Notes: generated from the letters alone by a model not told the origin. A stretch of 64,000 nt of DNA from Cerasicoccus arenae (GCF_014651635.1 NZ_BMXG01000009.1:1-64000); one strand, 5' to 3'. Shown: positions 26,535-35,620, counted from the first letter of the stretch. Program-made: numbers and translations.

Positions 26535-28283
26535 ATGATCAAATACATCGACCACGCCATTCTTTCCCGCATCAAGCGACGGCTCTTCAATCTTTATGGT
26601 GATCGCGCGGACCAATTGACCGAGCGACTCTACTATCTCGTTGGACGGTATGGAGTGGGTGCACAGCCGCCTGTCGCGCCTGAACAACGCTGGACCGAAA
26701 ACGATGTTTTCCTGATTACATACGCCGACATGGTGCAGTCCGAGGAGGATACGCCGCTGGCCACGCTCAAGCGTTTTTCCACAGAGCACCTCAAGGGTGC
26801 AATCAATACGATCCATATTTTGCCGTTCTATCCTTGGTCCAGTGACGATGGTTTTTCAGTCATTGATTACCGCGCGGTAAAAACCGATTACGGTAGTTGG
26901 AAGGATGTCGAAAACATTGGCGATGAATTCAAGCTGATGTTTGACCTCGTGCTCAACCACTGCTCCAGCCAAAGCGCGTGGTTCCGCGACTTCTTGACCG
27001 GTATTGCACCAGCCAACGAATACTTTGTGGAGATGGACCCCAAGACGGACCTCTCCGCCGTCGTTCGCCCGCGCACCTCGCCTCTGCTCACCAAGACCAT
27101 TACCCGTGACGGCGATGCCTGGGTCTGGACGACCTTTAGTGCTGATCAGGTGGATCTGAATTGGAAAAACCCTGACCTACTCTTCGAGTTTCTAGACATT
27201 CTGCTGCTCTACATTAGCCACGGTGCCACCACACTACGCCTCGACGCCTGTGCCTTTATGTGGAAAGAACTGGGCACGGACTGCCTGCACCTGCCGCAGA
27301 CCCACGAGATGATCAAGCTTATGCGCGACGTTTGCGAGCTCGTTGCGCCACAGGTGCTGATCATCACTGAAACCAATGTGCCGCACGAAGAAAACATCAG
27401 CTACTTCGGCCAAAACGACGAAGCGCATTTGGTCTACAATTTCAGCCTGCCGCCGCTGCTCCTGCACGCGCTGTTGACCAGCAACAGCAAATACCTAACG
27501 AAATGGGCGTCGGAGCTCGCCTTCCCCGAAGCAGGCAAAGGTACGTTCTTTAACTTTACCGCCTCGCATGATGGTGTTGGCGTGCGCCCGCTCCAGGGGC
27601 TCCTGCCCAAGAAGGAGTTCGACAAGCTCATCCATGCAGTCGAAGAGCGCGGTGCCCACGTTTCCAAACGCACACTGCCAGATGGTTCGCAAAGCCCGTA
27701 CGAACTCAACATCACCTACTACTCCGCCCTGGCCAGCCGGCATGATTCCGAGGGGCTCGGCATCGCGCGTTTCCTTTGCTCACAGGCCGTAGCCCTCGCA
27801 TTCAAGGGCGTACCCGCGGTGTATTTCCACAGTTTGGTCGCCACGCCCAACTATCACGAGGGCGTCGAAAAAACCCATCAACCGCGTACGATCAATCGGC
27901 GTAAATACAATGAGGCCGAGCTCATGCACCAGTTGGCCGCCGAAAATGGCCCACAAGGAAAAGTCTTCCGCAAGTATCTACAGATGCTCCGTCGCCGTAC
28001 GAATTACCCAGCCTTTCATCCGGATGGCGACCAAAAGATCATCGATGCCGGGCCCAATCTTTTTGCGCTCGAACGCACATCTCCGAGTAAGAATCAGACC
28101 GTCTTCTGTGTCTTCAATTTCACCGATGAGGAACAGGCGGTGGTCAATCCCAAGGACACCGAAATGCTCAAGAAAGCAAAGAAGTTTTATGACATTCTTT
28201 CCGGAAAAACCCATAGCGACGGCTCGCGTGGAATCAAGCTGGCACCCTACCAAGCCATGTGGCTCGTCCCACGCATTGAATAA
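26535..28283 (+). CDS. GH13 subfamily 18 sugar phosphorylase (sucrose/glucosylglycerate phosphorylase type)
   Basis: The 582-residue protein shows the (beta/alpha)8 GH13 motifs: HILPFYPWSSDDGFSVIDY, DLVLNHCS, the nucleophile in TLRLDACAFMW, the acid/base in LIITETNVPHEEN and FTASHDGVGVRP. The opening FLITYADM and overall length match GH13_18, whose members split sucrose, sucrose-6-phosphate or glucosylglycerate with phosphate. Which acceptor applies cannot be read. The neighbouring glycosyltransferase suggests turnover of a glucoside made in the same cell. The inserted element probably separated the two genes of a former operon. Confidence 0.9.
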   Translation: MIKYIDHAILSRIKRRLFNLYGDRADQLTERLYYLVGRYGVGAQPPVAPEQRWTENDVFLITYADMVQSEEDTPLATLKRFSTEHLKGAINTIHILPFYPWSSDDGFSVIDYRAVKTDYGSWKDVENIGDEFKLMFDLVLNHCSSQSAWFRDFLTGIAPANEYFVEMDPKTDLSAVVRPRTSPLLTKTITRDGDAWVWTTFSADQVDLNWKNPDLLFEFLDILLLYISHGATTLRLDACAFMWKELGTDCLHLPQTHEMIKLMRDVCELVAPQVLIITETNVPHEENISYFGQNDEAHLVYNFSLPPLLLHALLTSNSKYLTKWASELAFPEAGKGTFFNFTASHDGVGVRPLQGLLPKKEFDKLIHAVEERGAHVSKRTLPDGSQSPYELNITYYSALASRHDSEGLGIARFLCSQAVALAFKGVPAVYFHSLVATPNYHEGVEKTHQPRTINRRKYNEAELMHQLAAENGPQGKVFRKYLQMLRRRTNYPAFHPDGDQKIIDAGPNLFALERTSPSKNQTVFCVFNFTDEEQAVVNPKDTEMLKKAKKFYDILSGKTHSDGSRGIKLAPYQAMWLVPRIE

Positions 28284-28327
28284 TTTGACTGGTAATTTGG
28301 TTCCATACTTTCTATCGCAGAGTGAAA

Positions 28328-30523
28328 ATGAGCGAAACTGACTCTGCCACCGCAACGGAACCGACCAAGAAAAAGCTATCGCTGACCACGATGATCATGA
28401 TCGGGGTGGGCCTTGGATTGCTCACCGGCTTATTCTTTGGCGAGGCGTGCGCGGGGCTTGATTTTGTCGGCCAGGCTTTTATCCGCCTACTGCAAATGAC
28501 GATCCTGCCCTACATCGTCGCCTCCCTGATCCTTGGTATTGGTAGTCTGACCATTGAAAAAGCCAAGATGCTTGCGATCTACGTGGGTGCACTGCTGCTA
28601 GTATTTTGGGCGATTGGTTTCGTTGTCACCATGCTCATGCCGATCGCTTTCCCCAGTTGGCAAACGGCTTCTTTCTTCAGTACATCCTTGCTAGCACCCC
28701 CGCACCAAGTCGACTTCTTAGAGCTCTATATTCCAGCCAACCCATTTAACTCACTCGCACAAAACGTCATCCCCGCTGTCGTGCTGTTCAGCCTGGCCCT
28801 CGGCATTGCGCTGATCAAAGTGAAGGAAAAAAAGACCCTGCTCGACAACCTGCGCACCGTGGCCGAAGCCCTGACCACAGTCGCCGGTATGATTGTTAAG
28901 CTGACCCCGATCGGCGTATTCGCCATCACCGCTTCAGCCGCTGGCACACTAACTCTGGAGGAGTTGAGCAAGCTCCAAGTCTACTTCGTCAGCTACATGA
29001 GTATCGCGTTGTTCCTCTCGATCTGGCTGCTACCGATGTTAACTGCGGCGATCACGCCATTCTCCTACAGAGAGATCATGCGTGTCTCACGCGATGCGCT
29101 CCTTACTGGCTTCACAACAGGCAACCTGTTTATTATTCTGCCCGTGCTTACGCAGAACTGCCGCGAACTGTTTGAACTGAAAAAAATCAAAACAGAAAAT
29201 ACCGATTCCTACATCGACGTCGTCATCCCAGTGACCTTCAATTTTCCCAACTTGGGCAAAGTCACGATGCTTCTCTTCATCTTGTTCGCTCTCTGGTTTA
29301 GTGGCGGAGATTTAAGCATCACGCAATATCCTGTGTTTATATTCTCCGGCTTGTTCAGCCTCTTTGGCAGCTTGAATGTTGCCGTACCGTTCCTGCTCAA
29401 CTTGCTCAATGTCCCGGCGGACCTCTATCAGCTCTACGTCATCACGGGTATCATCAACGGACGCTTTGCCACGCTGCTTGCAGCGATGAATTTGCTCACG
29501 TTCACACTGATCGCGGTGTGCGCGATGACCCGCAATCTGCGGTTCAACCCCATCGCGCTCGGGCGTTTTGGGGCAACCACCGCTGGACTACTGGTGGCAA
29601 TTATTGTCCTCAACCGAACTTATTTCGAATATGCCGTTAAAAACGAGTATGACATGGACAAGCAACTCGCCTCCATGCACACGCTGCTGACACCCAGCAA
29701 CGCCAAGGTTTACAAGGATAACCCGCCCACGCCACCGCCGCTTACCTCACGCCAATCAAGACTCGATCGCATCAAGGAGGAAAAACTCCTCCGCGTAGGC
29801 TACTTGCCAGAGCACCTGCCCTTCACCTTTTTTAATGAAGAAGACCAGCTTGTCGGCTTCGACGTCGACGTCGCCAATCTCTTAGCTGAGCAACTGAATG
29901 TTGCCTTGGAATTCATCCCCGTTAAGGAGAGTACCATGGCCGAGCAAATCCAGCGTGGTGAGTGCGACATCGTTATGTCTGGCATTGCGATGAACGTTGC
30001 AAGGCTCGAGCAAATGTCCTTCTCCCAGCCCTACGAGCACCTCACCTTTGCATTCATTACTACCGACAAGAAAAAAGACATTTTCTCGGATCGCGTACGC
30101 TTGACCAATACCAAAGGCCTGACCATCGCCGTCGTCAACGATAGCTACTATGCAAAGAGCCTGAAAATTTATCTGCCGCTAGCCAACATCAAGAACATCA
30201 ATACGATGGAGGAATACTTCAAGGCACCTACGGGCACCTACGATGCCGTCCTCACCAGTGCAGAAGAAGGCTCAGCTTGGACACTACTTTATCCAAGCTT
30301 CGCCGTGACCATTCCCAAGCCGGGCACGGTGTCACTCCCCATTGCTTACCCGGTTCCTTACGACGACGTTGAGTTTGAAGATTTCATTTCCAAGTGGATT
30401 GCGGTTAATCATGGCGGCCTGCGATACGAAGAAATCTACAACCACTGGATCCTTGGTCGCGGCGCCAGCGTCACCAAGCCTCGCTGGTGCATCATGCGCA
30501 ATGTACTCGGTTGGGGAGACTAA
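28328..30523 (+). CDS. Dicarboxylate/amino-acid:cation symporter fused to a periplasmic solute-binding domain
   Basis: The start is the ATG at 28328 (in-frame GTG six bases earlier). Residues about 20-440 are a DAACS/GltP-type symporter with several membrane helices. Near residue 486 a class 3 solute-binding domain begins: LLRVGYLPEHLPFTFF, GFDVDVANLLAEQLNV, QRGECDIVMSGIAM and IAVVNDSYYAKS. The total is 731 residues. Secondary transporters of this family normally have no binding domain, so a tethered domain probably captures substrate and raises affinity, or senses it. The frame is continuous through the junction, so this is a real fusion in the assembly. Confidence 0.88.
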   Translation: MSETDSATATEPTKKKLSLTTMIMIGVGLGLLTGLFFGEACAGLDFVGQAFIRLLQMTILPYIVASLILGIGSLTIEKAKMLAIYVGALLLVFWAIGFVVTMLMPIAFPSWQTASFFSTSLLAPPHQVDFLELYIPANPFNSLAQNVIPAVVLFSLALGIALIKVKEKKTLLDNLRTVAEALTTVAGMIVKLTPIGVFAITASAAGTLTLEELSKLQVYFVSYMSIALFLSIWLLPMLTAAITPFSYREIMRVSRDALLTGFTTGNLFIILPVLTQNCRELFELKKIKTENTDSYIDVVIPVTFNFPNLGKVTMLLFILFALWFSGGDLSITQYPVFIFSGLFSLFGSLNVAVPFLLNLLNVPADLYQLYVITGIINGRFATLLAAMNLLTFTLIAVCAMTRNLRFNPIALGRFGATTAGLLVAIIVLNRTYFEYAVKNEYDMDKQLASMHTLLTPSNAKVYKDNPPTPPPLTSRQSRLDRIKEEKLLRVGYLPEHLPFTFFNEEDQLVGFDVDVANLLAEQLNVALEFIPVKESTMAEQIQRGECDIVMSGIAMNVARLEQMSFSQPYEHLTFAFITTDKKKDIFSDRVRLTNTKGLTIAVVNDSYYAKSLKIYLPLANIKNINTMEEYFKAPTGTYDAVLTSAEEGSAWTLLYPSFAVTIPKPGTVSLPIAYPVPYDDVEFEDFISKWIAVNHGGLRYEEIYNHWILGRGASVTKPRWCIMRNVLGWGD

Positions 30524-30571
30524 CCTTTTAAAGTGCGGATTACCAAACAAGGCCCTTGAAAACAAAATTCA

Positions 30572-31051
30572 TCAACTAGATTTTGCCGAAGAATTACCAA
30601 TCCCAGTCGGGTTTTGCTTCATGAACACATCCAATTTGGTTTGCTCAAGATATTGATGCATCTGGTCATTCAACGACATTAGCTGATCATGCAAGGGGCA
30701 GGGATCTTGCTTACCGCACCAATTCGGCCCAAACGGGCACATGATTCGATCTTCGACCTTCTCGAACAGACTCACGATCTCCAGCAGTCTGATTTTAGAT
30801 GGATGCTTTGCCAGTGAATACCCACCACGAGGTCCTGGAGCCCCTCCGACCAACCCTCCTTGCGACAATATCACCAGCAATTTCGCGACAAGGGGTTTCG
30901 TCAACTCACGTTTCTCCGCGATATCTAACGAGCTGAGGCGAATGCCTGCGCCATAGACTTCCGCCAAGTAGCTCATCGCCGATATCGCATTTTGCGCAGT
31001 CTTTCCGTATTTGAACATCAATTGTGGGCTGTGATCGTTAACAGAACACAT
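30572..31051 (-). CDS. Rrf2-family regulator with three Cys (NsrR/IscR-like)
   Basis: The 159-residue protein has a winged helix (KTAQNAISAMSYLAE, SLDIAEKRELTKPLVAKLL, GAPGPRGGYSLAK) and three Cys in CPFGPNWCGKQDPC, at residues 105, 112 and 118. This is the iron-sulfur cluster loop of Rrf2 sensors. Spacing Cx6Cx5C is close to that of NsrR, the nitric-oxide sensor. It is divergent from a YecH-like gene and an NnrS gene, which supports a role in nitric-oxide response. Confidence 0.88.
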   Translation of the reverse strand: MCSVNDHSPQLMFKYGKTAQNAISAMSYLAEVYGAGIRLSSLDIAEKRELTKPLVAKLLVILSQGGLVGGAPGPRGGYSLAKHPSKIRLLEIVSLFEKVEDRIMCPFGPNWCGKQDPCPLHDQLMSLNDQMHQYLEQTKLDVFMKQNPTGIGNSSAKSS

Positions 31052-31077
31052 TAGAAATCTATCATCAATTCAAGAAT

Positions 31078-31100
31078 AAAATGTATTTAATTATTGATTA
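31078..31100. promoter_or_regulatory. Candidate NsrR-type operator in the divergent Rrf2/YecH gap
   Basis: The 23-bp AT-rich sequence begins AAAATGTATTT, one good half-site of the NsrR consensus (A-A-G-A-T-G-Y-A-T-T-T); the second half (ending TTGATTA) matches poorly. The site lies between the two divergent start codons. Confidence 0.3.
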
Positions 31101-31170
31101 TTGATTCGAGACCGCTAAATTTTCCAAATCACAGAGCTTAATAAGAAATCAACACCCAATCAACGACCTC

Positions 31171-31425
31171 ATGAATCACGACATAGTGAATGAAACCCAC
31201 GGCCACGCAGTACTGCAAATGATGGACGAATCCGGCAAGACTTACTCACAGGAATCACTCCTTGACGCCATCAATAAAAAGTTTGGCGATAGCACTCGCT
31301 TTGTCATCTGCTCCGGCGGCAATCTGACTGCTAGCGAACTAATCGAAGCACTCGACGCCAAAGGTAAATTTATCGGCGAGAAAGATGCTTTCAAATTCGA
31401 CCCTGACGCCATGTGCAATCACTAA
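31171..31425 (+). CDS. YecH-like putative metal-binding protein (DUF2492 type)
   Basis: The 84-residue protein matches the small YecH/TIGR03853 family: HGHAVLQMMDESGKTYSQESLLDAI, FGDSTRFVICSGGNLTASELIEAL and a terminal FDPDAMCNH. His and Cys near both ends suggest metal binding. The family often lies beside Rrf2 regulators and nitric-oxide response genes, as here. It is followed by nnrS after 44 bases. Confidence 0.78.
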   Translation: MNHDIVNETHGHAVLQMMDESGKTYSQESLLDAINKKFGDSTRFVICSGGNLTASELIEALDAKGKFIGEKDAFKFDPDAMCNH

Positions 31426-31469
31426 CCCCGGCTCGACATAGCTTGTAGAACCAAGGAAGGACTTCTCTC

Positions 31470-32696
31470 ATGCCAAACGATAATGCCAGCCAACCATCGC
31501 ACTCGTCATTCGAGCGCCCGGGCTACTGGAAATTAGTCGCAGCGGGGGAACCCTATCGCCTGCTTTTTGTAGTCGGGTCAGTTCTCGGTCTATTGGGCAT
31601 CGGGCTATGGCCTGCATATGCTTTGAAATGGATAGATTTCTACCCCGGCCTGATGCACGCACGCATCATGATTGAGGGGTTCCTGACCTGCTTCGTCGTT
31701 GGTTTTCTGGGAACAGCGTTCCCTCGCCTACTGGACGTAAAACGCTTCAGTCTTGAAGAAAGCCTGACGTGGACAGTCGCTCTGATCACAGCAAGCCTGT
31801 GCCACTTATTCGGCAATTACCTCTGGGGCGATTTTCTTTTTACGTTATCCATACTCCTACTAGTCTACAACTTATTAACGCGATTTGCTTCGCGCAAGGA
31901 CACGCCTCCGCCGGGTTTCATCTTGGTAATGCTGGGCATGTTGTGTGCACTGTTTGGCGGCACGCTCCAAGTTGTAATTCATCTGTCTCCAGACGGCATC
32001 AATTATGCCATGTCAACTTTCTCTAGGCTCGCACTCAATCAAGGCTACCTGCTCCTGCCGGTTATGGGCATCGGAGCGTTTCTAATACCTCGATTTTTTG
32101 GTCTGCCAAATCGTCAAAACTTTCCTGAATCCAAGAAACTTCCCGTTGGCTGGATTCCAAGGGCACTCTTTGCTCTGTTTTGCGGCATACTTGTTTTGGC
32201 AAGTTTCGTACTAGAAGCCAACAATTACCTACACACAGGCTACTCACTGAGAGCCTTTGCGATTTTGTTGTATTTTTTCCGCGAATTACCGATCCATCAG
32301 GCAAAGTTCAATCAAGGTGCCCTGGCGCTTTCAATACGAATTGCCCTGATCTCCATTCCACTCGGCTACATACTGATGGCGATTTGGCCCGAGCGACAGG
32401 CTGCGTTTATTCACGTCGTGTTCATCTCTGGCTTCAGCCTGTTAACATTTATCGTGGCTAGTCGAGTGATCCTGGGGCACAGCGGCCAGTCTCATATGTT
32501 TCGCAAGAATTTGAAATCGGTGTATGCCCTGCTTGCTTTAATGTGCCTGGCCATGCTCACCCGAGTCAGTGCTGACTGGCTACCCAGTGTCCGTATGAAC
32601 CATCTAGGCTATGCAGCAGCAACATGGATGATTGCTGTCATTCTTTGGGGAACTCAGTTTTTTAAGTATCTCTCGCACGAAGATTGCGAATCATAG
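31470..32696 (+). CDS. nnrS: NnrS-family membrane protein
   Basis: The 408-residue protein has about 12 hydrophobic segments and NnrS landmarks: LMHARIMIEGFLTCFVVGFLGT with a conserved His near the start, and FIVASRVILGHSGQ near the end. NnrS is a haem- and copper-containing protein that relieves nitric-oxide stress in denitrifying and other bacteria. It starts after a good Shine-Dalgarno (AAGGAAGGA). With the YecH-like gene and the divergent Rrf2 regulator it makes a compact set. Confidence 0.82.
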   Translation: MPNDNASQPSHSSFERPGYWKLVAAGEPYRLLFVVGSVLGLLGIGLWPAYALKWIDFYPGLMHARIMIEGFLTCFVVGFLGTAFPRLLDVKRFSLEESLTWTVALITASLCHLFGNYLWGDFLFTLSILLLVYNLLTRFASRKDTPPPGFILVMLGMLCALFGGTLQVVIHLSPDGINYAMSTFSRLALNQGYLLLPVMGIGAFLIPRFFGLPNRQNFPESKKLPVGWIPRALFALFCGILVLASFVLEANNYLHTGYSLRAFAILLYFFRELPIHQAKFNQGALALSIRIALISIPLGYILMAIWPERQAAFIHVVFISGFSLLTFIVASRVILGHSGQSHMFRKNLKSVYALLALMCLAMLTRVSADWLPSVRMNHLGYAAATWMIAVILWGTQFFKYLSHEDCES

Positions 32697-32768
32697 ACCA
32701 ACCCTAACTAGCACAATCGAAGCCTTCTTTTAGTTGGCAAATACAGCCGAAATCAGAAAACTGGCCAC

Positions 32769-33341
32769 ATGTCCGTAGTCGTTGCTGTCGAAAAAGGAAA
32801 TCGGGTGGCCATTGCCGCCGACTCACTATACACCGCTGGAAATCTCCGCGTTCCGCCAGAATACAAAATCAACCATCAAAAGCTATTCAAGTGGGGGTCT
32901 TGCTGGCTGGGGCTCATCGGATGGGGCGCATTGAGCAACATCACCGAGTCACTCATCCGCGATTACCCCGACGCAATGAACGACCCGTCCAGACAAGGCG
33001 TTTTTGACTCCCTCCGCGCACTGCACCCCATTATGCGCGACGATTTTTACTTGGAAACCAGCGAGGACAAAGGCCAACCAGTGGAATCCTCTCAGCTCGA
33101 CGGCCTCTTAATATCTTCGCGTGGCATCGTTGGCTTCAGTAGCTATCGCAACGTCAATGAATACGCACGCTTCTGGGCGATTGGCGCTGGCCGCGAATAT
33201 GCGCTGGGTGCGATGCACGCTTGCTACGACCGCCTCCGCGATCCGGCAGCCATTGCGCGAAATGGCGTCAACGCCGCGATTACCTTTAACGACTCCTGTG
33301 GCGCGCCAGTACAAATCCATACGCTGAGCAAGAAGCACTGA
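32769..33341 (+). CDS. Proteasome-like Ntn hydrolase with Ser nucleophile
   Basis: The 190-residue protein begins MSVVVAVEKGNRVAIAADS. After removal of Met the N-terminus is Ser, aligned with the Thr of HslV; Asp in IAADS and Lys in NHQKLFKW fit the other catalytic positions. FWAIGAGREYALGAMHACYD matches the late alpha-helical turn of T1-type peptidases. No HslU-like ATPase is nearby. Similar standalone Ser/Thr proteins are known (Anbu-like), so self-assembly without an unfoldase is possible. Substrate is unknown. Confidence 0.7.
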   Translation: MSVVVAVEKGNRVAIAADSLYTAGNLRVPPEYKINHQKLFKWGSCWLGLIGWGALSNITESLIRDYPDAMNDPSRQGVFDSLRALHPIMRDDFYLETSEDKGQPVESSQLDGLLISSRGIVGFSSYRNVNEYARFWAIGAGREYALGAMHACYDRLRDPAAIARNGVNAAITFNDSCGAPVQIHTLSKKH

Positions 33342-33364
33342 CCTTCAGCGTGAGGCCAACATAC

Positions 33365-34345
33365 CTATTCACTTTGCGATGCAAAGCCGAAATCTAAACC
33401 AATGGGATAATGGTCGCTACCGAGATCCGGGCCAGTCCATTGTGTAACCGCGCCCAAGCCATCACTCAGGAAAAACTGGTCAATGGGAATCCAAAGCAGC
33501 GGATTCGTAGTGGGCCAAGTCCGTCGCGGCAAAATACTGGTAACGACCGGAGTCACGTTGCTTTTCGATACAAAGTCTCGGTAAAATGGCGACCAAGGCG
33601 TAGTGTTCATATCCCCCATGACCAAAGTCGGGACTCGCTCGGATTCTTTGGCGCTGTAGTTGGCAATGGCAGTCAGCGCATTGCTGCGCCAGTTCCACGC
33701 TTTTTCATTAGTCGGTGAAAGAGGGTGAATCAACAGCAGCAGCAGTGGTCCATCGGGCGTCATCACCTCATAGGGCACTGAACCAACGCCCGCAAAGCCA
33801 GGCGCTGTTTGCTCTGTCGGCGGAAAGCGACTAAGCACCGCCGCGCCATAGCGTCCGCCCCACATCTGCACCTGCTGATAGGGTAGAATGTCCTTTAAAT
33901 TCTCCAAGACGACTTGCCAATCACTGGTGAGTTCGATCAGCGCAACGAAATCAGGCTCCTGCTGCCTAATCCATGTCTCGGTACGGTCCAGTTGGGAATT
34001 TTTCGTGTAAACGTTGGCACTGATGGCGCGATATGTGCGCTCAGGTGACTCTATGCGTTCCGTTGAAAAGTTAAAAATCTCCCAACCGTTCCAGAGAACA
34101 ATCACCAAGCTCAGGCCGAGGATGACTCCGTAGCGACGCCATGCAGCAACGGCACACAGGACCAAGGCCCCTAGATAATACTGCATCTTAAAATTCGCAA
34201 AAAGCTCCAGCCGCCAATCATCCCGCCCCCAGTAACCAGCCATGCCTGCTGCGAACAGTACCAGCCATGCAACGCCCAGACTGAGCCTCTCAACATTGCG
34301 CCAGCTAACAATGCTACGACGCGCACGATTGTGCTGAGTCGCCAT
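33365..34345 (-). CDS. Endonuclease/exonuclease/phosphatase-family membrane protein
   Basis: The N-terminal 90 residues hold about three membrane helices. The rest is an EEP-fold domain: YRAISANVYTKN, QEPDFVALIELTSDW, the catalytic GDMNTTPWSPFYRDF and the final GPDLGSDHYPIGLD. These metal-dependent enzymes cut phosphodiesters of nucleic acid, phospholipid or inositol phosphates. The membrane anchor with a domain facing outward argues for an envelope or extracellular substrate. It converges on the Ntn hydrolase gene. Confidence 0.85.
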   Translation of the reverse strand: MATQHNRARRSIVSWRNVERLSLGVAWLVLFAAGMAGYWGRDDWRLELFANFKMQYYLGALVLCAVAAWRRYGVILGLSLVIVLWNGWEIFNFSTERIESPERTYRAISANVYTKNSQLDRTETWIRQQEPDFVALIELTSDWQVVLENLKDILPYQQVQMWGGRYGAAVLSRFPPTEQTAPGFAGVGSVPYEVMTPDGPLLLLLIHPLSPTNEKAWNWRSNALTAIANYSAKESERVPTLVMGDMNTTPWSPFYRDFVSKSNVTPVVTSILPRRTWPTTNPLLWIPIDQFFLSDGLGAVTQWTGPDLGSDHYPIGLDFGFASQSE

Positions 34346-34418
34346 TTACGCCCCTGCCCTCCGCTGAGTCTGCGGGAAAATGCTTGCCGCGATGGGCGAC
34401 ATGCCAAGCCTGTCTGTC

Positions 34419-34889
34419 ATGCTCCGCACTTGTTTCATCGCAATGGGTTTATTCGCCATGCTTGCTGGGTGTCAAACCATGCCGTCAGCGGAATCGTCTC
34501 CAGAGCCCGGCGCGGTATTCCATTTCCTCGCAATCTGGCTCAAAGACCCGACTGACCAAGCGGCTCGCGAGCGCATTGCTACTCAGACGGAAGCTTGGCG
34601 AGATTACCCCGGAGTAATCAGCACCGTATGCGGTCAAGGCCTACCCGGCGAGCGCACAATTGTGCAAAACTACGACCTCGGCGTCATGATTGTCTTTACC
34701 AACGAAGCCGCGCTCCGCGCCTACGAACAGGACCCGGCGCACCAACATATCATCCGTGAAATTCTGGCACCCGCAGCCGAAAAGGTAATGATTTATGACT
34801 TTTTGGTGTCAAATGAAGCCGCAACTGGAGTTAGCCGAGCGATCCTCCGACAGCGTCAATATCAGCATTATCGGGAGTTCGCAAATTAA
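34419..34889 (+). CDS. Dabb-domain lipoprotein
   Basis: The ATG at 34419 starts a lipoprotein signal peptide MLRTCFIAMGLFAMLAGC. The rest is a stress-responsive A/B barrel (Dabb) domain: VFHFLAIWLKDPTDQAARERI, YDLGVMIVFTNEAALRAYEQDPAHQHI. These ferredoxin-like dimers have varied or unknown functions, and Dabb domains on lipoproteins are common in Verrucomicrobia and Planctomycetes. The gene is divergent from the EEP gene. Confidence 0.75.
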   Translation: MLRTCFIAMGLFAMLAGCQTMPSAESSPEPGAVFHFLAIWLKDPTDQAARERIATQTEAWRDYPGVISTVCGQGLPGERTIVQNYDLGVMIVFTNEAALRAYEQDPAHQHIIREILAPAAEKVMIYDFLVSNEAATGVSRAILRQRQYQHYREFAN

Positions 34890-34975
34890 ACGCTAGGCGG
34901 CGTGAACATAGTTACAATCTGGCTTCACGAAACTTTTACTTGCTTTTGCAAAGTAACTTTGCCATACAAAGGAGC

Positions 34976-35620
34976 ATGTCATTCGGCCTGCATCATGCCT
35001 TGCGCGAAGTGCGCCAGCTAAAGCGCCATATCCTCACCAAGCAACGCTTTAAGGGCTATTCAGGCCGCGCCCGAGCACTTGGTGGATGCGCCGCGCTGGC
35101 AGCGGCCCTCATTTTACGCGGTGAATACATAAATGCTGACTTACCGAGCCTACTCAGCATCTGGGGTGCCGTGCTGGCCTTGGGACTCTCGCTCAACTAC
35201 GGCGCACTTGTTTACTGGTTTCTCTACGATGAAGAAGTCGGGCGCGATTGGCATAGCCTAAAACCCGCTTTGGAAGTCTTGCCAGCATTTGCGGTCGGCG
35301 CGTTGGCAACAGTAGCCTGCATCCAGCAGGGCTGCGTGGAACTGCTTCCCGGCCTATGGATGTCCCTTTACGGTCTGGCGAATCTAGCTTCGCGCCATGT
35401 ATTGCCACATAAAATCAGCTGGATCGGTGGCTGGTATATTGCCGCTGGCGGCGCATGCCTTCTTTGGCCAGTTTGGGCGTGGACGCAGCCGCTCGCGATG
35501 GGAGGGGTGTTTTTCGTCGGCGAATGGCTCGGCGGGCTCGTTTTACATAACGACGAGGCTGAGGGGCGCACTGTTTGGAGTTTTTTCGGACTACCCAACT
35601 TATCCCAAAATTATGAGTAA
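34976..35620 (+). CDS. Conserved multi-pass membrane protein of a regulator cluster
   Basis: The ATG at 34976 follows GGAG by one base. The 214-residue protein has a basic N-terminal amphipathic segment and about six hydrophobic segments. I cannot assign a known family. It overlaps the downstream winged-helix regulator by 8 bases (stop at 35618), so the two are coupled. Such membrane protein plus winged-helix pairs in front of a secreted hydrolase are a recognisable but uncharacterised arrangement. Confidence 0.6.
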   Translation: MSFGLHHALREVRQLKRHILTKQRFKGYSGRARALGGCAALAAALILRGEYINADLPSLLSIWGAVLALGLSLNYGALVYWFLYDEEVGRDWHSLKPALEVLPAFAVGALATVACIQQGCVELLPGLWMSLYGLANLASRHVLPHKISWIGGWYIAAGGACLLWPVWAWTQPLAMGGVFFVGEWLGGLVLHNDEAEGRTVWSFFGLPNLSQNYE

